Part shown: positions 17,045 through 25,318 of the stretch, piece after piece
How the letters are laid out: each line of letters begins with the position of its first letter
How positions within the stretch are numbered: position 1 is the stretch's first letter
Source of the DNA: Caballeronia sp031450805
GTDB lineage: Bacteria > Pseudomonadota > Gammaproteobacteria > Burkholderiales > Burkholderiaceae
Assembly: GCF_031450805.1 (NCBI RefSeq)
Contig: NZ_JARTVY010000001.1
Coordinates: 2,480,001 to 2,544,000, forward strand
Length of the DNA stretch: 64,000 nucleotides
Reading direction: 5' to 3'
Position numbers and translations under genes: made by a program
Notes under the pieces: model-generated
The model's database searches: none
Told to the model about the DNA's origin: nothing
What the model saw: only the letters and a program-made list of their open reading frames with translations

Positions 17045-19630
17045 ATGAGCGCCACTGTCGCCGCCGCCACGCCCTGCGAAACGCTGCGCACCGCCTACAA
17101 GACGGCGAAGGCCGCGCTCATCGAACGCTTCAAGGTTGCCACCGGCGTCGAACCGCTGATGCACGCGCTCGCCCGCACGACCGACGACGCCCTCAAGGGC
17201 GCGTGGGCGGCTTGCGAGATGCCGGCGGACGCCGCGCTCGTCGCGGTCGGCGGTTATGGGCGCGGGGAGCTCGCGCCCTACTCCGACGTCGATATCCTCG
17301 TGCTCCTGCCCGATGCCGCCGCGCACGCCGATGACGCCGGGCTCACCGCGCGCGTCGAGCGATTCATCGGCATGGCGTGGGACCTCGGACTGGATATCGG
17401 CAGCAGCGTGCGGTCGGTCGAGCAATGCATCGCCGAAGCGAGCAACGATGTCACGGTGCTCACGTCCCTGCTCGAAGCGCGGCGCATCTGCGGCGACGCT
17501 CAGCTCTTTCAGCGCTTTTCCGAACGATACAAAGAGACGCTCGATCCCCGCGCATTCTTCCAGGCGAAGGTGCTGGAAATGCGGCAGCGTCACGCCAAGT
17601 TTCAGGACACGCCGTATAGCCTCGAGCCGAACATCAAGGAAAGCCCCGGCGGGCTGCGCGATTTGCAATTGATCCTCTGGATCACGCGCGCGGCAGGCTT
17701 CGGCTCGAGCTGGCGCGAGCTCGATGCGCGCGGCCTCGTCACCGAACGCGAAGCGCGCGAACTGCGCCGCAACGAAGCGTTCCTGAAGATGCTGCGGGCG
17801 CGCCTGCACGTGGTGGCGAAACGCCGTCAGGACATCCTCGTTTTCGACCTGCAGACGCCGCTCGCCGAGAGTTTCGGCTTCAAGGCGACGGCGGCCAAGC
17901 GCGCGAGCGAGCAGATGATGCGCCGCTACTACTGGGCGGCCAAGGCGGTCACGCAGCTCGCGACCATCCTTATTCAGAACGTGGAGGCCCAGCTTTTCCC
18001 GTCGACATCGGGCATTACGCGCGTGCTGTCCGACCGGTTCGTCGAGAAGCAAGGCATGCTCGAAATCGCCGACGACCATGTCTTCGAGCGCGAACCGCAC
18101 GCCATTCTCGAAGCGTTTTTGCTGTACGAGCAGACGCGCGGCGTGAAGGGCTTGTCGGCGCGCACGCTGCGCGCCATCTACAATGCGCGCGAGCTGATGG
18201 ACCGCAACTGGCGACGCGATCCCGAGAACAGGCGTCTCTTCATGGAGATCCTGAAGCAGCCCGAAGGCATCACGCACGCGCTGCGGCTCATGAACCAGAC
18301 GAGCGTGCTGGGGCGCTATCTGATCAACTTCAGGCGCATCGTCGGGCAGATGCAGCACGACCTGTATCACGTCTACACGGTCGATCAGCACATTCTGATG
18401 GTGCTGCGCAATCTGCGCCGGTTCGCCATCGCCGAACACGCGCACGAGTACCCCTTCTGCAGCCAGTTGATGGGCAACTTCGAGCGCCCGTGGATTCTCT
18501 ACGTCGCCGCGCTGTTTCACGATATCGCGAAGGGCCGCGGCGGCGATCATTCGACGCTCGGCATGGTCGACGCCCGCCGCTTCTGCCGCGAGCACGACAT
18601 CGGCCGCGAAGATACGGAACTCGTGGTGTGGCTCGTGCAGCAGCATTTGACGATGAGTCACGTCGCGCAGAAGCAGGATACGAGCGATCCCGAGGTCATC
18701 AAGCAGTTCGCGTCGGTCGTCGGCACCGAGCGGCGGCTGACCGCGCTGTACCTGCTGACCGTTGCCGACATTCGCGGCACGAGCCCGAAGGTCTGGAACA
18801 ACTGGAAAGGCAAGCTGCTCGAGGACCTGTTCCGCGCGACGCTCGCCGTGCTCGGCGGCGCCCAGCCGGACGCGCATTCGGAGCTCAAGTCGCGCCAGGA
18901 GTCGGCGCTCGCGCTCCTGCGGCTGGAAACAGTGCCGGAAGGCGCGCAGCGGCGCTTGTGGGAGCAGCTCGACGTCGGCTATTTCCTGCGGCACGATCCC
19001 GCCGATATCGCGTGGCAGACGCGCGTGCTGTATCGGCACGTCGAAAGCGAGCAGCCCATCGTGCGCGCCCGCCCCTCGCCGATCGGCGCGGCGCTGCAGG
19101 TGCTCGTGTATGTGAAGGACCGGCCGGACCTGTTCGCCGGCATCTGCGCGTACTTCGACAGGAACGGCCTGTCCGTGCTCGATGCGCGCATCACCACGAC
19201 GCGACATGGCTACGCGCTCGATAACTTTCTCGTGGCGCATCCGGAGCACGATGGCAGTTACCGCGACATCGCCAATCTCGTCGAACAGCAACTCAGCGCA
19301 CGGCTGACGGACGAAAGCATTCTGCCGGAACCCTCGAAGGGCCGCGTCTCGCGGCTCGTGCGCACTTTCCCGGTCACGCCGCGTGTGGATTTGCGTCCCG
19401 ACGAGCGTGGCCAGTACTACATCCTGTCCGTGTCGGCAAACGACCGGCAGGGCCTTCTTTATTCCATCGCGCGCGTGCTCGCGCAACACCGGATCGGCGT
19501 CCAGGCGGCGCGCATCAACACGCTCGGCGAACGTGTCGAAGACGTGTTCTTGCTCGATGGCAAGAGCCTGTCGTCCAACCGTACCCAGATCCAGGTCGAA
19601 ACCGAACTGCTGCGCGCGATCGCAGCCTGA
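17045..19630 (+). CDS. glnD: PII uridylyltransferase / uridylyl-removing enzyme
   Basis: The 861-residue bifunctional nitrogen sensor adds UMP to PII proteins when glutamine is low and removes it when glutamine is high. In order: a nucleotidyltransferase domain with GGYGRGELAPYSDVDILVLL near residues 66-85, a helical domain, an HD hydrolase domain with HDIAKGRGGDHS near residue 493, and two C-terminal ACT domains that sense glutamine. Length and domain order are standard. The pseudouridine synthase gene starts 6 bp after its stop. Confidence 0.97.
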   Translation: MSATVAAATPCETLRTAYKTAKAALIERFKVATGVEPLMHALARTTDDALKGAWAACEMPADAALVAVGGYGRGELAPYSDVDILVLLPDAAAHADDAGLTARVERFIGMAWDLGLDIGSSVRSVEQCIAEASNDVTVLTSLLEARRICGDAQLFQRFSERYKETLDPRAFFQAKVLEMRQRHAKFQDTPYSLEPNIKESPGGLRDLQLILWITRAAGFGSSWRELDARGLVTEREARELRRNEAFLKMLRARLHVVAKRRQDILVFDLQTPLAESFGFKATAAKRASEQMMRRYYWAAKAVTQLATILIQNVEAQLFPSTSGITRVLSDRFVEKQGMLEIADDHVFEREPHAILEAFLLYEQTRGVKGLSARTLRAIYNARELMDRNWRRDPENRRLFMEILKQPEGITHALRLMNQTSVLGRYLINFRRIVGQMQHDLYHVYTVDQHILMVLRNLRRFAIAEHAHEYPFCSQLMGNFERPWILYVAALFHDIAKGRGGDHSTLGMVDARRFCREHDIGREDTELVVWLVQQHLTMSHVAQKQDTSDPEVIKQFASVVGTERRLTALYLLTVADIRGTSPKVWNNWKGKLLEDLFRATLAVLGGAQPDAHSELKSRQESALALLRLETVPEGAQRRLWEQLDVGYFLRHDPADIAWQTRVLYRHVESEQPIVRARPSPIGAALQVLVYVKDRPDLFAGICAYFDRNGLSVLDARITTTRHGYALDNFLVAHPEHDGSYRDIANLVEQQLSARLTDESILPEPSKGRVSRLVRTFPVTPRVDLRPDERGQYYILSVSANDRQGLLYSIARVLAQHRIGVQAARINTLGERVEDVFLLDGKSLSSNRTQIQVETELLRAIAA

Positions 19631-19636
19631 GACTTT

Positions 19637-21907
19637 ATGCGCGTCAAACTGACAGCCAAACATCCGCGTCCGACATCGGCGACGCGATCGCCGGTCCGCT
19701 CCGGCAGTTCCATCGGACGCAAGCCCGTGCGCGAGATAGCGCCGGATGAGGCGCTTGTGAAGCGCGGGAAGCCTGCGCAGGCGCGGGCGGGTTCTGGGGA
19801 TCGGGGTCCGCGCGGTGACGAGCGACGCGGATCTGGTTCACGCGGTGATGACTTGAGACCCGGCTTTGGCGATCGGTCTTTCAAACCGCGTGGCGATGAC
19901 TCACGTCCGGGCTTCGGCGATCGTGGTCCGCGTGGCGACGAGCGTCGGTCTTTCAAACCGCGTGGCGATGACTCACGTCCGAGCTTCGGCGATCGTGGTC
20001 CGCGCAGCGACGAGCGTCGCCCGTTCAAACCGCGTGGCGATGACTCGCGTCCGAGCTTCGGCGATCGGGGTCCGCGTGGCGACGAGCGTCGCCCATTCAA
20101 GCCGCGTGGTGATGACTCACGTCCGAGCTTCGGCGATCGGGGTCCGCGTGGCGAAGAACGTCGCCCGTTCAAACCACGTGGCGATGATTCACGCCCGAGC
20201 TTCGGCGATCGTGGCCCGCGCAGCGACGAGCGTCGCCCGTTCAAACCGCGTGGCGATGACTCGCGCCCGAGCTTCGGCGATCGTGGCCCGCGTGGCGACG
20301 AACGTCGGTCTTTCAAACCGCGCGGCGATGATTCGCGTCCGGGCTTCGGCGATCGTGGCCCGCGTGGCGAAGAACGTCGCCCGTTCAAGCCGCGTGGCGA
20401 TGACTCGCGTCCGAGCTTCGGCGATCGTGGCCCGCGCAGCGACGAACGTCGCCCTTTCAAGCCGCGTGGCGATGACTCGCGCCCGAGCTTCGGCGATCGT
20501 GGTCCGCGCAGCGACGAGCGTCGCGCGTTCAAACCGCGTGGCGATGACTCCCGCCCGAGCTTCGGCGATCGTGGCCCGCGCAGCGACGACCGCCGCCCGT
20601 TCAAACCACGCGGCGATGACTCGCCCCCGAGCTTCGGCGATCGTGGTCCGCGTGGCGAAGAACGTCGCCCATTCAAACCGCGTGGCGATGACTCCCGCCC
20701 GAGCTTCGGCGATCGTGGCCCGCGCAGCGACGAACGTCGCCCTTTCAAGCCGCGTGGCGATGACTCGCGCCCGAGCTTCGGCGATCGTGGCCCGCGCAGC
20801 GACGAACGTCGCCCGTTCAAACCGCGTGGCGATGACTCACGCGCGAGCTTCGGCGATCGTGGCCCGCGCAGCGACGAACGTCGCCCGTTCAATCCGCGTG
20901 GTGATGACTCCCGCCCGAGCTTCGGCGATCGCGGCCCGCGCGATGACGACCGCCGCCCATTCAAAGCGCGCGGCGATGACTCACGCCCGAACTTCGGGCA
21001 ACGCAACGACGACCGCCGCTCATTCAAAGCGCACAGCGACGACTCCCGCCCGAGCTTTAGCGAGCGCAAACCGCGCGCCGACGACCACCGCACGCGCGAC
21101 GCCGATTCCCCCACACTGCAAACCGGCAACGCCCCCCGCCCCCATCACGACGGCCTCGTCCGCCTGTCGAAAGTCATGTCCGAACTCGGCCTGTGTTCGC
21201 GTCGCGAAGCCGACGAATGGATCGAGAAAGGCTGGGTGCTGGTCGATGGCGAAGTGATGGACACGCTCGGCACGCGCATTCGCCCCGGTCAGAACATCGA
21301 AGTCCTGCCGGCCGCGCATTCCGCGCAGTCGCAACTCGTGACCATCCTGCTGCACAAGCCCGTCGGCTACGTGTCGGGACAAGCGGAAGACGGCTATGAA
21401 CCGGCGGTCACACTCGTCAACCCGTCGAATCACTGGGACGAGGACCGGTCGGGCATCCGCTTCACGCCAGGCCATCTGCGCACGCTCGCGCCGGCCGGAC
21501 GGCTCGACATCGATTCGACCGGGCTGCTCGTGCTCACGCAGGACGGCCGCATCGCGAAGCAACTCATCGGCGGACATTCCGAAGTCGACAAGGAGTACCT
21601 CGTACGCGTGCAATACGGCGAGCACACTACCGACATCGACCGTCAGTTCCCCGACGAAAAACTCGCGCTGCTGCGACACGGCCTCGAACTCGACGGCGTG
21701 CCCCTCAAAACCGCGCAAGTCAGCTGGCAGAACGGCGAGCAACTCCGCTTCGTGCTGCGTGAAGGCAAGAAGCGGCAGATTCGCCGCATGTGCGAGCTGG
21801 TCGGGCTCGAAGTGGTCGGACTGAAGCGCATCCGCATGGGACGCGTGACACTGGGCGCGCTGCCGCCCGGACAATGGCGCTACCTCGGCCCGAACGAGAG
21901 TTTCTGA
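19637..21907 (+). CDS. rluB: RluB-type 23S rRNA pseudouridine synthase with a repeat-expanded N-terminus
   Basis: The 756-residue protein has an ordinary RsuA/RluB core only in its last 260 residues. An S4 RNA-binding domain starts at VRLSKVMSELGLCSRREAD, and the catalytic domain holds the Asp in AGRLDIDSTGLLVLTQDG and the C-terminal GKKRQIRRMCELVG. Before it lie about 86 basic residues, fifteen 24-residue repeats (residues 87-446) and a degenerate tail. The repeats are rich in R, D, G, P and F with little expected order, like an RNA-binding disordered linker. RluB modifies U2605 in 23S rRNA in E. coli; the same site here is inferred. The family is usually near 250-550 residues, so this copy is long. 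A strong terminator follows. Confidence 0.92.
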   Translation: MRVKLTAKHPRPTSATRSPVRSGSSIGRKPVREIAPDEALVKRGKPAQARAGSGDRGPRGDERRGSGSRGDDLRPGFGDRSFKPRGDDSRPGFGDRGPRGDERRSFKPRGDDSRPSFGDRGPRSDERRPFKPRGDDSRPSFGDRGPRGDERRPFKPRGDDSRPSFGDRGPRGEERRPFKPRGDDSRPSFGDRGPRSDERRPFKPRGDDSRPSFGDRGPRGDERRSFKPRGDDSRPGFGDRGPRGEERRPFKPRGDDSRPSFGDRGPRSDERRPFKPRGDDSRPSFGDRGPRSDERRAFKPRGDDSRPSFGDRGPRSDDRRPFKPRGDDSPPSFGDRGPRGEERRPFKPRGDDSRPSFGDRGPRSDERRPFKPRGDDSRPSFGDRGPRSDERRPFKPRGDDSRASFGDRGPRSDERRPFNPRGDDSRPSFGDRGPRDDDRRPFKARGDDSRPNFGQRNDDRRSFKAHSDDSRPSFSERKPRADDHRTRDADSPTLQTGNAPRPHHDGLVRLSKVMSELGLCSRREADEWIEKGWVLVDGEVMDTLGTRIRPGQNIEVLPAAHSAQSQLVTILLHKPVGYVSGQAEDGYEPAVTLVNPSNHWDEDRSGIRFTPGHLRTLAPAGRLDIDSTGLLVLTQDGRIAKQLIGGHSEVDKEYLVRVQYGEHTTDIDRQFPDEKLALLRHGLELDGVPLKTAQVSWQNGEQLRFVLREGKKRQIRRMCELVGLEVVGLKRIRMGRVTLGALPPGQWRYLGPNESF
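19895..20974 (+). repeat. 72-bp tandem repeat array, 15 copies, inside rluB
   Basis: Fifteen head-to-tail units of exactly 72 bp code a 24-residue repeat. Each opens with DDSRPSFGDRGP, has a variable S/G then D/E pair, and closes with RRPFKPRG. Copies differ mostly at wobble positions (cgt/cgc, ggt/ggc, gac/gat) plus a few substitutions such as SPP in copy 11, SRAS in copy 14 and NPRG in copy 14. Degenerate partial units flank both ends to about 21060. The unit is a multiple of three, so copy gain or loss keeps the frame. Confidence 0.97.
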
Positions 21908-21956
21908 CGCCTGGCCCATGTCGCAACGTCGCGAATCCGCGACGCTCGACGACAAA

Positions 21957-21995
21957 AACGGCGCGATCGGTCATCCGGTCGCGCCGTTATTTTTT
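21957..21995 (+). terminator. Intrinsic terminator after rluB
   Basis: AACGGCGCGA (21957-21966) pairs perfectly with TCGCGCCGTT (21979-21988) and is followed by ATTTTTT. It ends the glnD-rluB transcript about 50 bp past the rluB stop. Confidence 0.88.
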
Positions 21996-22125
21996 GTTCG
22001 CATTTTGGCTAAAGAAAATGGCTCGTCGATCCGTTAGGCAGACAACGCGCGAGGACGCATCGTCCGGTGGACGCGCAAGGCTTCAGCAAAGCATCCGGCA
22101 ATGAACGGCAAGGAGGATATTCGCC

Positions 22126-22362
22126 ATGGCAGTTGAGATCATCGTTCGCGAAACGAAAACCGGTCTGGAAATCGTCAGTGGCCGGCGACGGCTCCACGCG
22201 CTGCTCGCGCTACAGGATGAAGTCGTCGTAACGAGTCCTGGCATCGGCGAAATGGTGATCGCCCGGTTGCCCGATGGCCGTCTGCAAGGGTCCGCCAAAC
22301 CGGAGCATGTCGCGCTGTTTCGCCGGCAGGACACGAGCGGCAATCGGAGAACGTTCGCGTAA
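22126..22362 (+). CDS. Small protein with a ParB/sulfiredoxin-like box, function unknown
   Basis: The 78-residue ORF has a strong Shine-Dalgarno AAGGAGG nine bases before its ATG and stands alone between the rluB terminator and the 11-bp repeat tract. I do not recognise it as a named family. Residues 14-24 (LEIVSGRRRLH) followed by an aliphatic DEVVV segment resemble the GxRRxxA box II and next strand of ParB-like nuclease/CTPase folds, but box I is missing and the protein is far shorter than ParB. It has no signal peptide or membrane segment. The resemblance is an inference from pattern only; the gene call rests on the ribosome site and good codon use. Confidence 0.6.
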   Translation: MAVEIIVRETKTGLEIVSGRRRLHALLALQDEVVVTSPGIGEMVIARLPDGRLQGSAKPEHVALFRRQDTSGNRRTFA

Positions 22363-22363
22363 T

Positions 22364-22390
22364 AGAAAACCCGCTCGTAAGGAGCGGGTT
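22364..22390 (-). terminator. Intrinsic terminator for the ligA-def unit
   Basis: On the minus strand AACCCGCTC pairs with GAGCGGGTT around a five-base loop (22390-22368), followed by TTTTC. It lies just past the 78-residue gene on the opposite strand and after the 11-bp repeats downstream of def, so it fits the minus-strand def transcript. On the plus strand it lacks a T tract. Confidence 0.6.
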
Positions 22391-22410
22391 GCATCGCTTC
22401 GACCGCCATG

Positions 22411-22498
22411 CCGGTTGTACGCCGGTTGTACGCCGGTTGTACGCCGGTTGTACGCCGGTTGTACGCCGGTTGTACGCCGGTTGTACGCCAGTTCTACG
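22411..22498. repeat. 11-bp tandem repeat (minisatellite), 8 copies
   Basis: Seven perfect copies and one imperfect copy (two mismatches, 22488-22498) of CCGGTTGTACG lie head to tail between the convergent 78-residue gene and def. A partial CCGG begins a ninth copy. The 11-bp period is close to one DNA helical turn, and the unit is not a multiple of three, so it is not selected as coding sequence. Confidence 0.97.
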
Positions 22499-22510
22499 CC
22501 GGCTCGTTAG

Positions 22511-23044
22511 TCAGTCGTCGCGCGACGGATCGAGTCCCGGAAACAGCACGTCCGTGAAGCCGAACTTCGAGAAGTCCGTGATGCGCATCGGATACAGCTT
22601 GCCGATCAGATGATCGCACTCGTGCTGCACCACGCGCGCATGAAAGCCATCGGCGAGCCGCTCGATTGCGTTGCCGTACTGATCGAAGCCCTGATAGCGG
22701 ATCATCGAATACCGCTGCACCGCGCCGCGCAGCCCCGGCACGGACAGGCACCCTTCCCAGCCCTCCTCCATGTCGTGCCCGTTCGGCATGATGATCGGAT
22801 TGATGAGCACGGTCTCCGGCACCGGCTGCGCTTCGGGATAGCGCTCGTTGTACCCGAAGCCGAAGATGACCACCTGCAGGTCGACGCCGATCTGCGGCGC
22901 CGCAAGACCCGCGCCGTTGGCGTCGCGCATCGTGTCGAACATGTCCTGCACGAGCGTGTGCAGTTCCGGCGTGTCGAAATGTTCGACAGGCTGAGCGATG
23001 CGCAAAAGCCGCGGATCGCCCATTTTCAGGATTTCTCGGATCAT
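22511..23044 (-). CDS. def: Peptide deformylase
   Basis: The 177-residue metalloenzyme removes the formyl group from nascent N-terminal methionine. All three motifs are present: GAGLAAPQIGV (motif 1), EGCLSVPG with the metal Cys (motif 2) and QHECDHLIG with both metal His and the catalytic Glu (motif 3). ATG 23044 overlaps the ligA stop as ATGA, so it is coupled to ligA. Burkholderia genomes usually carry another def next to fmt; this one, by its ligA linkage, may be a second copy, which cannot be checked here. Confidence 0.93.
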   Translation of the reverse strand: MIREILKMGDPRLLRIAQPVEHFDTPELHTLVQDMFDTMRDANGAGLAAPQIGVDLQVVIFGFGYNERYPEAQPVPETVLINPIIMPNGHDMEEGWEGCLSVPGLRGAVQRYSMIRYQGFDQYGNAIERLADGFHARVVQHECDHLIGKLYPMRITDFSKFGFTDVLFPGLDPSRDD

Positions 23045-25119
23045 GGAGTGACTCCTTCCAATAGCTTCTTCATGCCGTCTTCGTCGAGAACGGGAACCCC
23101 GAGTTCCTCCGCTTTCGCGAGCTTGCTGCCCGCTTCCGCGCCCGCCACGACGTAGTCGGTCTTTTTCGATACGGAACCGGCCACCTTCGCGCCGGCCGCT
23201 TCCAGCATTTCCTTCGCTTCCTCGCGCGACAGCGTGGGCAGCGTACCCGTCAGCACGACCGTCCTGCCCGCCAGCACGCCCTGCGGCGCACGCGGCGCGG
23301 GCGGCCCTTCCGGCCACGACACCTTCACGCGCAACTGCTCGATCACGTGCTGGTTATGCGCCTCGCTGAAGAAATTGTGAATGGCCTCGGCGACGACCGG
23401 GCCCACGTCGTTGACTCCCAGCAATTGCTCGACGGACGCCGCGATGATCGGGTCCAGCGAGCCGAAGTGCTTCGCCAGATCTTTCGCCGTCGATTCGCCC
23501 ACATGCCGGATGCCGAGCGCATAGATGAAACGCGCGAGCGTCGTGTGCCGCGCCTTGTCGATCGAATCGAGCAGGTTCTGCGCGGATTTGTCGGCGAAGC
23601 GGTCGAGCGCCGCCAGCGTCGAGAAACCGAGATTGAAGAGATCGGCGGGCGTGCGTACCAGATTCTGTTCGACCAGCTGGTCGATGATCTTCTCCCCCAG
23701 CCCGTCGATGTCGAGCGCGCGGCGCTGCGCGAAGTGCCAGAGCGCCTGCTTGCGCTGCGCCGGACAGAACAGGCCGCCCGTGCAGCGCGCGATCGCTTCG
23801 TCCGGCAGGCGTTCGATCTTCGAGCCGCACACCGGACATTCCGTCGGCATCACGAATTCCCGCGCGTCGTCGGGACGCCGGTCGAGAATCGCGCCTACCA
23901 CTTCGGGGATGACGTCGCCCGCGCGCCGCACGATGACCGTATCGCCGATGCGGATGTCCTTGCGGCGCACTTCGTCCTCGTTGTGCAGCGTGGCGTTCGT
24001 GACCGTCGCGCCGCCGACGAAAATCGGCGCGAGGCGCGCGACCGGCGTGATTGCGCCCGTGCGGCCGACCTGCACGTCGATGGCGAGCAGTTCCGTCAGG
24101 GCTTCCTGCGCCGGAAACTTGTGTGCGAGCGCAAAGCGCGGTGCGCGCGAAACGAAACCGAGCTTGTCCTGCTCGTCGCGACGATTGACCTTGTACACCA
24201 CGCCGTCGATGTCGTACGGGAGCTTGTCGCGCTTCTCGCCTGTCTGACGAAAGAATCCGAGCAAGCCCTCCGCGCCCTCGACGACCGCGCGCTCGGCATT
24301 CACCGGCAGCCCCATTTCCTTGTACCAGTCGAGCAGCGCCGCGTGCGTGTCGGGCATGTCCGCGCCGTCCAGCACGCCGATTCCGTACGCGAAAAACGAC
24401 AGCGGCCGCTGCGCCGTCATCTTCGGGTCGAGCTGACGCAGGCTGCCCGCCGCCGCGTTGCGCGGATTCGCGAACTCGCGCTGACCGGCGTCGCGCTGGC
24501 GTGCGTTGAGGCGGTCGAAGTCACGCTTGAACATCAGCACTTCGCCGCGCACGTCGAGCCGCTTCGGCACGTTCCTGCCCTTCAGCGTCAGCGGAATCGA
24601 GCGGATGGTGCGCACGTTCGCCGTGACGTCCTCGCCCGTTGCGCCGTCGCCGCGCGTCGATGCCTGCACGAAGCGGCCGTCGTCGTAACGCAGCGAGATG
24701 GCGAGACCGTCGAACTTGAGTTCGCACGCGTACTGCACCGGCGCCGCGCCCAATGCATCCGATACGCGCTTGTCGAATGCCGCGATGTCCTCGTCCGCGA
24801 AGCCGTTGTTGAGCGACAGCATCGGCACGTCATGGACGACGGGCGCAAAGCCTTCGGCGACCTGTCCGCCCACGCGCTGCGTCGGCGAATCCGGCGTCAC
24901 GAGATCCGGATGCTCGGTCTCGATGCCCTGCAGTTCCTTGAACAGCGTGTCGTATTCGGCGTCCGGCAGTTCCGGCTGGTCGAGCACGTAGTACGCGTAG
25001 TTCGCGCGTTCCAGTTCCGTGCGCAGCCACGCGGCGCGCTCTTCGGGCCGGTCGGCGCTGGGCACGGCGGCTCCGGAGTTCGCGGTGGCGGCGGATTCGG
25101 CTTGGGTCTTGGCGGACAT
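23041..25119 (-). CDS. ligA: NAD-dependent DNA ligase LigA
   Basis: The 692-residue ligase seals nicks in replication and repair using NAD. An N-terminal Ia domain is followed by the adenylation domain with nucleophile Lys135 in ELKFDGLAISLRY, an OB fold, a Cys4 zinc finger (CPVCGSK ... ARCTGGLFCP), helix-hairpin-helix repeats and a C-terminal BRCT domain (residues about 612-690). ATG 25119 (MSAKTQAES) gives the family length; 38 further upstream codons are not conserved. It lies downstream of smc and the zipA-like gene, and def overlaps its stop. Confidence 0.97.
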   Translation of the reverse strand: MSAKTQAESAATANSGAAVPSADRPEERAAWLRTELERANYAYYVLDQPELPDAEYDTLFKELQGIETEHPDLVTPDSPTQRVGGQVAEGFAPVVHDVPMLSLNNGFADEDIAAFDKRVSDALGAAPVQYACELKFDGLAISLRYDDGRFVQASTRGDGATGEDVTANVRTIRSIPLTLKGRNVPKRLDVRGEVLMFKRDFDRLNARQRDAGQREFANPRNAAAGSLRQLDPKMTAQRPLSFFAYGIGVLDGADMPDTHAALLDWYKEMGLPVNAERAVVEGAEGLLGFFRQTGEKRDKLPYDIDGVVYKVNRRDEQDKLGFVSRAPRFALAHKFPAQEALTELLAIDVQVGRTGAITPVARLAPIFVGGATVTNATLHNEDEVRRKDIRIGDTVIVRRAGDVIPEVVGAILDRRPDDAREFVMPTECPVCGSKIERLPDEAIARCTGGLFCPAQRKQALWHFAQRRALDIDGLGEKIIDQLVEQNLVRTPADLFNLGFSTLAALDRFADKSAQNLLDSIDKARHTTLARFIYALGIRHVGESTAKDLAKHFGSLDPIIAASVEQLLGVNDVGPVVAEAIHNFFSEAHNQHVIEQLRVKVSWPEGPPAPRAPQGVLAGRTVVLTGTLPTLSREEAKEMLEAAGAKVAGSVSKKTDYVVAGAEAGSKLAKAEELGVPVLDEDGMKKLLEGVTP

Positions 25120-25243
25120 GCGGCTTCTTGTAGAGAAAGGTAAGTCAGTCGATCGCCCGGTCGATTGTCTCAGAAGATCGGAAAATCGTGGCATCGGCCG
25201 GACGGCATAGGACGATTGAACGTGCGCTTGCACGCATCAACGG

Positions 25244-25266
25244 AAAGCGCCCCGTGGAAGGGGCGC
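25244..25266 (-). terminator. Possible terminator after the zipA-like gene
   Basis: GCGCCCC and GGGGCGC (25247-25266) form a perfect seven-bp stem with a six-base loop, about 50 bp past the stop of the zipA-like gene. On the minus strand only three T residues follow, so it may be a weak terminator or just an RNA stem. Confidence 0.35.
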
Positions 25267-25318
25267 GATCGATTCGGAAGCGCGCGCCGCCGATGCAGCG
25301 CGTCGAGGACAGAAACGC

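Noticed and set aside
16925..19663. A 912-codon open frame on the minus strand opposite glnD
   Set aside because: It mirrors a well-identified glnD, is rich in Arg/His/Glu/Ala as expected of antisense high-GC sequence, and shows no family motifs.
19895..20974. CRISPR-like appearance of the 72-bp array
   Set aside because: There are no unique spacers; units are contiguous and coding, and no cas genes are nearby.
19459..21129. Repeat-rich open frames on the minus strand and in the second plus frame over the rluB array
   Set aside because: A 72-bp unit is a multiple of three, so an open unit stays open in several frames. Only the frame leading into the S4 and synthase domains is supported.
22411..22498. 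CRISPR or plasmid-origin iterons for the 11-bp repeats
   Set aside because: No spacers for CRISPR. Iterons normally adjoin a rep gene and AT-rich region, and neither is present in this chromosomal setting.
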